From assembly GCA_022824205.1 (NCBI GenBank), contig JAJEAI010000020.1, positions 1-54,538 of the forward strand: a DNA stretch of 54,538 nucleotides. Reading direction: 5' to 3'. The notes below the pieces were generated by a model. It made no database searches. It was not told the DNA's origin and saw only the letters and a program-made list of their open reading frames with translations. Shown here piece after piece: positions 49,553 through 54,538 of the stretch. How positions within the stretch are numbered: position 1 is the first letter of the stretch; each line of letters opens with the position of its first letter. This DNA is from Candidatus Binatia bacterium (GTDB lineage: Bacteria > Desulfobacterota > Binatia > UBA9968 > JAJDTQ01). The translations under genes were made by a program, and so were the position numbers.

Positions 49553-50932
49553 CTAAGAGCCGCGCCGTCCCTGGCCCTGCCCGCGGGCTTGACCTTGTTC
49601 CCGCGCTTGTCCCCGCCCTTGTCCTTCCGCCCGTGCCTGGCCCTGGCGTCGCCCTTGACCCCGGCCTTCTCCGCCAGACATCCGGCGCCCACGCCTGGAG
49701 CCCGCGCGCGGGCCTTCGCCGGCGACCCGGATGCGCTGGCCGTGGCGCACGAGGCTGCTGCCCAGGGTGACAACCTTGTCACCCTTTCGCAGGTCTCCCG
49801 TCACCTCCACCCAACCACCGTTGTTCAGACCCGGCGTGACTTCCACGCGCTCGACCTTGCTGTTTTCGTCCGTCAGCCTGAACACGCCGTACCCGGCCGC
49901 GGTCTTCACCGGCGAGGCCTCCGGAACCATCAGGACGCCGCGCTTGCGCTCCACCACGATGGTGGTGCGCGCGAACATGCCGGGCTTGAGCACGCCGTCG
50001 GGGTTGTCGAGCTCGATCTCCACCTCGCCGGTGCGGGTCCGCGGGTCGAGGACCGGCGACATGCGCGTGATGGTGCCGTTGAACCGCTTGTCCGGGTAGG
50101 CATCCACCTTGACCGCGACCGGCTGTCCCAGAGAAACCTTGCGGTAGTCTCCCTCCACCACGGCGATGCCGACCTTGACCCGGTCGATGTCCACGACCTC
50201 GAACAAGGGCGTGCTGGCACTCACCAGGGCGCCCCGGTCCACCATGCGGCGGCTCACGTGGCCCGCGAACGGCGAGCGCACTTCGGTTTGCGCCAGGCGG
50301 ATGCGGGCGTTGTCCAGTCGCGCCTCCATCTGCAGCATCTGGGCCTTGGTCAGATCCACCTGCGACTCCGCGGACAGGACCTGGGTCTCCAGGTTGTTCA
50401 CCTCCTCGCGGGACACCAGTTGCTTGCGCGCAAGGACCTTGACGTTCTGCTGGCGCCGTTTGAGGTTCTCCAACTCCGCCTGGCGGCCCTTGAGCGTGGC
50501 CTGGGCCACGCGCAGCGACGCCTGCGCCTCGCGCAGCTCTTCGGTCAGCTCGTCCTTCGCGAGCTGCCCCATCAGTTGGCCCTCCTTGACGCGCTCGCCC
50601 ACGGTGACGAACAGCTTGGCGACCCGCCCGGAGGTCTTGGGTGCGATGGTGACCACCGCGTTGGGCGCCAGCGAGCCCACGTAGCTCAACGTCGCCTCGA
50701 CGTCCCCCACCCGGACCGTCTCGGCCTTGACGGTTACCGCGCGGCCGCCGCCGCGCCGCCGCGACGGGTTGCCCTGCCCGGAACCGCGCTGTCCGGGGTT
50801 GCCCGGCGCCGGCTTGCTCTTGGCGGCGCCGATCTCGAACGGCCCGATGCCGAGCGGAGGCCCGATGCCGAGGTAGTAGAGAACCCCGACGGCAACCGCC
50901 AGGACGACCACGGTAGCGGCCACACGTTTCAA
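49553..50932 (-). CDS. RND efflux periplasmic adaptor (membrane fusion protein)
   Basis: 459 residues. One N-terminal helix (VAATVVVLAVAVGVLYYLGIG) anchors it. The lipoyl/barrel-sandwich halves are at ATLSYVGSLAPNAVVTIAPKTSGRVAKLFVTVGERVKEGQLMGQL and VRSPFAGHVSRRMVDRGALV, around a coiled-coil hairpin (about 125-205); the beta-barrel and membrane-proximal domains follow. The last 55 residues are almost only Gly, Arg, Gln, Ala and Glu (repeats of GQGR and GQAR), an unusual low-complexity tail. A similar basic stretch (RRRGGGR) precedes the first domain. Expressed before the pump gene. Confidence 0.93.
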   Translation of the reverse strand: MKRVAATVVVLAVAVGVLYYLGIGPPLGIGPFEIGAAKSKPAPGNPGQRGSGQGNPSRRRGGGRAVTVKAETVRVGDVEATLSYVGSLAPNAVVTIAPKTSGRVAKLFVTVGERVKEGQLMGQLAKDELTEELREAQASLRVAQATLKGRQAELENLKRRQQNVKVLARKQLVSREEVNNLETQVLSAESQVDLTKAQMLQMEARLDNARIRLAQTEVRSPFAGHVSRRMVDRGALVSASTPLFEVVDIDRVKVGIAVVEGDYRKVSLGQPVAVKVDAYPDKRFNGTITRMSPVLDPRTRTGEVEIELDNPDGVLKPGMFARTTIVVERKRGVLMVPEASPVKTAAGYGVFRLTDENSKVERVEVTPGLNNGGWVEVTGDLRKGDKVVTLGSSLVRHGQRIRVAGEGPRAGSRRGRRMSGGEGRGQGRRQGQARAEGQGRGQAREQGQARGQGQGRRGS

Positions 50933-51227
50933 GGGAGGCGCTCCTGTCTCCGGCCCAAGGCAGGCGCGGCCCGCCGCGGCCCACAGGGCCGTGGCTGGAA
51001 GGTTGAGGATGAGTCTGACGGGCCGTCCGGCTGGGTGTACATGACAGTGACCTGCGCCTTGGCCTTCTCCGAAATTCGCACGGGTACGCCGTCAGGCAAA
51101 CCCCGGCTCCGATTAGACTGGCTGGGGTTCCGCCTGATCCATATGCGCCCGCGTTGTGCGACGGCAGAATAGCTTTCCGCGCGCGCCACTGCAATACGCG
51201 AGATCATGAGGCGGAACCCTTCGAATC

Positions 51228-51398
51228 GTCATTCCCGCGGAACAGGCTGTGTCAAAACACCATCTGAGAGAGGCAACCACCGCCCGAATAGTCATTCCCG
51301 CGAAAGCGGGAATCCAGGAGGGGTGAGGTGGGGAAACGTCGCTGTAGCGCCCCGCCACCCCCCTGGATTCCCGCTTTCGCGGGAATGACTATTCGGGG
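51228..51398. repeat. Composite repeat with inner module
   Basis: GTCATTCCCGCGGA joins the inner module GGCTGTGTCAAAACACC...GAGGCAACCACCGCCC (51245-51285), then the second palindrome (51290 on), the spacer and the inverted copy (to about 51389), ending ATTCGGGGCTGG. The tail is missing. Of the 470-bp gap 50933-51402, the part before 51228 is the leader of the adaptor gene and shows nothing else. Confidence 0.8.
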
Positions 51399-51402
51399 CT
51401 GG

Positions 51403-52017
51403 CTAGCGCGACCTGCCCAGGGCCATGGCCCTGGCCTCCTCCAGGTCGCGGCCGCCCGTCCGCCGGAGGATTTCGCATTCGTACTCCGGCATGAGCGGCG
51501 TGACGATACGGCTCTGCTTCGCGTCCATGAGGTAGCGGATCCCGTCTCTATCCACGACACCCGAGGGCGCCGCCGCGCTCGCGATGGCCAGACGCGCCAG
51601 GATCTCGGGCGTCGGCTCCTCGATGTTCGCCCGCAAGGCCGCGTGAAACACCACGTCCAGCCCGGCGAAGCCGTCCAGCCGCCCCAGGAAGGCGCTGTCC
51701 GGGTCGGCCGGGTCCACGTCTGCGTAGCGGTCGCCGCTGCCTACGCGGTTTCGCTCCCGCCGGTAGAGCATGTCCTGGGCCGAGGTCTCGGTGACCGAAT
51801 CATGCAGCACTAGCACCGCCCCCGTAACCTTGGCCCCGCCCCGGTCCACCGGCACCAGCGTCGGCGCTCCGTCGCGCACCCGGCTGCTGCGGGAGAACTC
51901 CACCCGGAACGGCGTCTCCACACCGTCGATCCGGCGCACCGTCACCGGCCCGATCTCCGCTCCCGGATTGGGTATCAACGAACCATAAGCGAGAATGCCG
52001 ATGGTCATGGGTTTCAT
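51403..52017 (-). CDS. Gamma-glutamylcyclotransferase-fold-like protein
   Basis: 204 residues. ILAYGSL at the N-terminus followed by TPFRVEFSRSSR is the substrate-loop pattern of the GGCT/AIG2 fold, where the YGSL backbone holds the gamma-glutamyl group. A clear catalytic Glu cannot be assigned with confidence. No signal peptide. Starts at ATG 52017 (MKPMTIGI) or ATG 52008; the frame is open to 52044. A repeat ends four bases before its stop codon. It might act on gamma-glutamyl amines or be a non-enzymatic relative. Confidence 0.55.
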   Translation of the reverse strand: MKPMTIGILAYGSLIPNPGAEIGPVTVRRIDGVETPFRVEFSRSSRVRDGAPTLVPVDRGGAKVTGAVLVLHDSVTETSAQDMLYRRERNRVGSGDRYADVDPADPDSAFLGRLDGFAGLDVVFHAALRANIEEPTPEILARLAIASAAAPSGVVDRDGIRYLMDAKQSRIVTPLMPEYECEILRRTGGRDLEEARAMALGRSR

Positions 52018-52138
52018 TGTCCCAGTGTGCCCCCGACGCTGCAAGGTCAGGTTGATTGACGTACCGAGAGGGCGCCGCCCGCACTTTGCAATTCGTAGAA
52101 ACCAGGATATGTTATTCCTGTAAATTGCGATTCAGACT

Positions 52139-52154
52139 TCCTGAATTGTCAGGA
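52139..52154 (+). promoter_or_regulatory. Hairpin over the start of the truncated ATPase gene
   Basis: A perfect 6-bp stem TCCTGA-ATTG-TCAGGA sits directly before the TTG at 52156 and holds the only Shine-Dalgarno-like AGGA in its right arm. A second dyad, CAGGA-N8-TCCTG, is at 52103-52120. These look like control sites of a gene that is now broken. Confidence 0.35.
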
Positions 52155-52155
52155 T

Positions 52156-52446
52156 TTGGACTTTCAGAGAGCAATCGCACCCGCGGTATCGCGTCTGGCC
52201 GCTCACTTTCCCGCCGTGGTCGTCACGGGCGCCCGCCAGGCGGGCAAGACCACTTTACTGACCCGGCTGTTTCCCGACCACCGCTACGTCAGCCTGGACC
52301 TTCCCCAACAAGCCCAGCTTGCCGAGGAGGATCCTCGTTCGTTCCTGGAGCGCCACCCTCCGCCGCTGCTCGTGGATGAAGTCCAGTACGCGCCACGGCT
52401 CTTCCGTTATCTCAAGGTCGCCCGAGCCGGGCGACGAATGGCCTGA
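52156..52446 (+). pseudogene. AAA ATPase of the DUF4143 type, N-terminal fragment
   Basis: 96 residues: FPAVVVTGARQAGKTTLLTRLFPDHRYVSLDLP carries Walker A GARQAGKTT, and PPPLLVDEVQYAPRLFRYLKV is the Walker B/sensor segment of the ATP-binding proteins with a C-terminal DUF4143 domain. Full proteins have nearly 400 residues. After LKV the similarity ends and a stop follows; the next 165 bases do not continue the gene. It starts at a TTG. Probably non-functional. Confidence 0.82.
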
Positions 52447-52570
52447 GCGCTAGGCGACCGCTGCCGAGGCCTCCATCTGGTTCCAACGAGACGTTGGAGA
52501 TGGTGGCGAAGCGTCCCGAGGTCAGGATAAAGCCTTGCCACGTGGCTTCAGCATATGTTTGCGGAGTATT

Positions 52571-52592
52571 CTTGCATTCCATCATGTGCAAG
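52571..52592 (+). promoter_or_regulatory. Candidate operator CTTGCA-N10-TGCAAG
   Basis: Perfect 6-bp inverted repeat ending 20 bases before the start of the XRE-ImmA gene. XRE-family HTH proteins usually bind such dyads over their own promoter. Confidence 0.45.
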
Positions 52593-52611
52593 GATATAGA
52601 GAAAACCAATC

Positions 52612-53715
52612 ATGACTGCGCAGATCGGTTCCAGAATCAAGGCGTTGCGCGAAGAGCGTAACCTCTCCCAGGAAAGTCTCGCCCGGCTGCTTGGGTTCAA
52701 AGACAGGCAGACCGTGTCGGCCATCGAGACCGGCATACGGCGCGTGACCGCGGAGGAACTCCTGCTTGCGGTCGAGCAGCTCGACGCGCCCCTGGAGTAC
52801 TTCACGGACCCTTTCCTGCTGGCCGGCGAGGGCCGGTTTTCGTGGAGACAGTCCGGTGTCGAGGCCGGACGATTGGCGGAGTATGAGCGTGGCGCCGGGC
52901 GTTGGATCGCCGCGTTCCGGGTGTTGGCATCGCAAGTCGGACGTGACGCCCCGCTGTTGCGCCGAGCGCTGAGTCTCAACCGCAATTCCCGTTTCGAGGA
53001 CGCAATGCGGGCTGGCGAACGGTTCGTCAGTGAATTGGCGTTGGGTACCGTGCCGGCGTTGCATTTGGCAGAGGTCATGGAAAGAGAACTCGGCATTCTG
53101 GTTCTCATGGTCGATGCCTCCGAGGGTATTTCAGGCGCAGCCTGCCGTTTGCCGGAGTTGGACGCGATCCTGATCGCGCGCCGCGAAGTGCCCGGGCGTC
53201 GGCACTTCGACTTGGCCCACGAGTTGTTCCACATCCTCACGTGGGACGCCATGCCACCGGACCACGCCGAGGAAGCCCGTGATACCGGCGGCAACCGAGT
53301 GGAGCAACTCGCCAACAACTTCGCGGCGGCGGTGCTCATTCCGGCTCACTCGTTGGCACCGTTCGGCAACTGGTCGGACTTGGCCGAGGAAGATCTGATC
53401 CAGCGCTTGAACTCCGTGGCCGACGAACTCCGCGTGACCTCCTCCGCGTTGAGGTGGCGGCTCGTTGCTCTTGGGGAGTTGACGGCGGCTGCGGCACGTT
53501 CATTGCCGGAGCCGGCATTGCGTAACAACGGACATGAGGCAGTCAACACGCCGGTGCCGGCTCTGTTTTCGAAACCGTTTGTGGAGGTGCTCGCACTCGC
53601 AATCGACCAAGGTTCGGTTTCGGTGCGGCGGGTGGCCGCTCTTCTCGACATGACTGTCGAAGAGGTTGGCGAGCTTTTCCGGATGTACGAGGTCGAAAGC
53701 CCGGTCGAGTTGTGA
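52612..53715 (+). CDS. XRE regulator fused to ImmA/IrrE metallopeptidase
   Basis: 367 residues. An N-terminal HTH (IGSRIKALREERNLSQESLARLLGFKDRQTVSAIETGIRRV, about 5-45) is followed by the ImmA/IrrE zinc peptidase with FDLAHELFHIL (HExxH at 203-207) and a C-terminal helical region containing FSKPFVEVLALAIDQGSVSVRRVAALLDM. It probably represses the downstream PIN gene and itself. The gene stops seven bases before the PIN start; this XRE-ImmA plus PIN pairing is a recurring toxin-antitoxin-like arrangement. It differs from the HigA-ImmA at 27163 by lacking a HigA domain. Confidence 0.9.
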   Translation: MTAQIGSRIKALREERNLSQESLARLLGFKDRQTVSAIETGIRRVTAEELLLAVEQLDAPLEYFTDPFLLAGEGRFSWRQSGVEAGRLAEYERGAGRWIAAFRVLASQVGRDAPLLRRALSLNRNSRFEDAMRAGERFVSELALGTVPALHLAEVMERELGILVLMVDASEGISGAACRLPELDAILIARREVPGRRHFDLAHELFHILTWDAMPPDHAEEARDTGGNRVEQLANNFAAAVLIPAHSLAPFGNWSDLAEEDLIQRLNSVADELRVTSSALRWRLVALGELTAAAARSLPEPALRNNGHEAVNTPVPALFSKPFVEVLALAIDQGSVSVRRVAALLDMTVEEVGELFRMYEVESPVEL

Positions 53716-53721
53716 GTTGCC

Positions 53722-54243
53722 ATGGCGCGACACTCGGGTCCTGTGCTCGTCGATACCAACGTCATCCTGGAGGCACACAGGGTAGACGCATGGCGTGCGC
53801 TCACCGGCGGTTACCGTGTGGAAACCGTCGAAGAATGCGTTACGGAAACTCAGACGGGATTCCAGAAGCGTCGCCCGGAGCAATAGATTGATTCGAGGGC
53901 TTTGCGCGCCTCCCTCAAGGCCATCCATGCCGTCGGAAACCGAGAGCGTGCCGAATTGGCAATTCGAACAAACGGCATAGCGTTGGATATCGGCGAGGCA
54001 TCGCTTTGGGCGCACACCATCTATCGGAACGACGCCTGGGTGCTATGCGGGCCGGACAAGGCCAGCCTTCGCTGTGGCGTACGCCTCGGATTTCGTGAGC
54101 GGTTGGTGTCGTTGGAGCAGCTTCTTGAGGAAGTTGGCCACCGTCCAAGATCTTCGTTGCGAACAGCCTACATGAACCAGTGGCACGAAACGAAACTCCT
54201 TGAGGTCGTCATGGACGAGAGCCGAGGAGGGAAGTGGCGATAA
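53722..54243 (+). pseudogene. PIN-domain protein interrupted by an amber codon
   Basis: One frame of 173 codons with an internal TAG at 53884-53886 (codon 55). The part before it, GPVLVDTNVILEAH...VETVEECVTETQ, has the first PIN Asp and the Glu; the part after it, ALDIGEASLWAHTIYRNDAWVLCGPDKASL, has the later Asp residues. Reading resumes in the same frame, so only a base change separates it from an intact PIN ribonuclease. The ATG at 53722 is seven bases after the XRE-ImmA stop. Either a recent loss of the toxin or suppression of the codon; a sequencing error is also possible. Confidence 0.8.
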
Positions 54244-54288
54244 CGACGAATGTTTGATTGGCCTGGGGAACGGTAATATGCAAAGACG

Positions 54289-54426
54289 TTGGTGGATTAC
54301 TTGGGGCTTTCTGACAAACAAGTTGATTGCACTCATTGGATCGGCCGCCCGCTAGAACTCTATGTGGAGACGTTTGCCCAAGAAGGGTTCCTGCTTGAAA
54401 CCAGTAGTGTCCGACACATTTCATAG
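54289..54426 (+). pseudogene. Unassigned gene fragment cut by an insertion element
   Basis: A frame from TTG 54289 reads VDYLGLSDKQVDCTHWIGRPLELYVETFAQEGFLLET and then enters the IS end at about 54405, stopping at 54426. It has no family I recognise, and no ATG with a ribosome site. It looks like coding sequence because it is open and ordinary in composition, but it is short. Confidence 0.25.
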
Positions 54427-54538
54427 CAAAAACAGTTGGTTACGGTCATCGGGGCTTTCTGGCAGCGCGGACATATCGGTAAGTAACTGAATCAACGGCA
54501 CTTTTTCGAAAGGGGTGACGCTGAGGATCTGTAGCATC
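54405..54538 (-). mobile_element. End of an IS4-type insertion sequence with transposase C-terminus
   Basis: From the right edge the minus strand reads MLQILSVTPFEKVPLIQLL then MSALPESPDDRNQLFLL and stops at 54421-54423. The LQILSVT-FEK...NQL-LF ending is typical for IS4-family transposases. Just outside it is the small palindrome GTGTC-C-GACAC (54407-54417), a likely part of the terminal inverted repeat. The rest of the element is beyond the window. Confidence 0.65.

Noticed and set aside
1..54538. tRNA, rRNA or riboswitch genes
   Set aside because: I found no cloverleaf-like stretch with a T-loop GGTTCGAATCC-type motif, no rRNA-like sequence and no recognisable riboswitch core by eye; a tRNAscan or Infernal run would be needed to exclude them fully.

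Overview
The window is GC-rich chromosomal DNA of a Gram-negative bacterium: it carries an RND efflux pump with a periplasmic adaptor, a Tat-type periplasmic binding protein, an oxygen-dependent protoporphyrinogen oxidase and hemE. No rRNA or tRNA was found, so placement is inference. The mix of duplicated peptide-transport clusters, LLM flavoprotein, selenoprotein GrdA and dense palindromic repeats would fit a deltaproteobacterial/Tectomicrobia/Binatota-like lineage, but this is a weak call.

Layout. 84-4144: two coupled P-loop ATPases, the downstream one with TPR repeats. 4309-8253: haem genes (hemG/hemY-type, hemE) and dinB on the minus strand, with repeats between them. 8420-9778: radA. 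10326-17249: LLM oxidoreductase, TauE-type exporter, a heterodimeric ABC exporter with one degenerate ATP site, and a TetR regulator. 17555-25566: a probable operon for peptide uptake (binding protein, two permeases, two ATPases) followed by an alpha/beta hydrolase and an FMN-dependent alpha-hydroxyacid oxidase. 26007-28726: HigB toxin, HigA-ImmA protein and two unknown small genes. 28774-32438: a second peptide-uptake cluster without ATPases. 32735-36497: a patchwork of small and damaged modules (MazE with a broken MazF, a second alpha/beta hydrolase, a GNAT/AlbA chimera between two small DNA-binding-type proteins, and a truncated ThiF/E1 with a DUF6527 protein, the apparent remains of a bacterial ubiquitination-like operon). 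36647-38839: HsdM with no HsdS or HsdR seen. 39151-40310: small unknowns. 40367-42374: GrdC and the selenoprotein GrdA, which is read through an in-frame UGA followed by a near-ideal SECIS-like hairpin. 42894-45953: M20 peptidase and a TM0106-type nuclease. 46331-50932: RND pump. 51403-54538: GGCT-like protein, a truncated ATPase, an XRE-ImmA regulator with a PIN gene broken by an amber codon, and the end of an IS4-type element.

The most striking points are: (1) the GrdC-GrdA selenoprotein pair standing without GrdB or GrdD; (2) a family of composite palindromic repeats built on ATTCCC-N8-GGGAAT (the same core formula as neisserial dRS3) with a recognisable tail ending in AATGAC, an optional inner module, and locally expanded 20-22 bp tandem arrays; these repeats supply the last codons of at least one gene and appear to have destroyed a mazF; (3) a chimeric GNAT/AlbA protein in a three-gene coupled operon; and (4) a decayed E1/DUF6527 locus beside an orphan HsdM.
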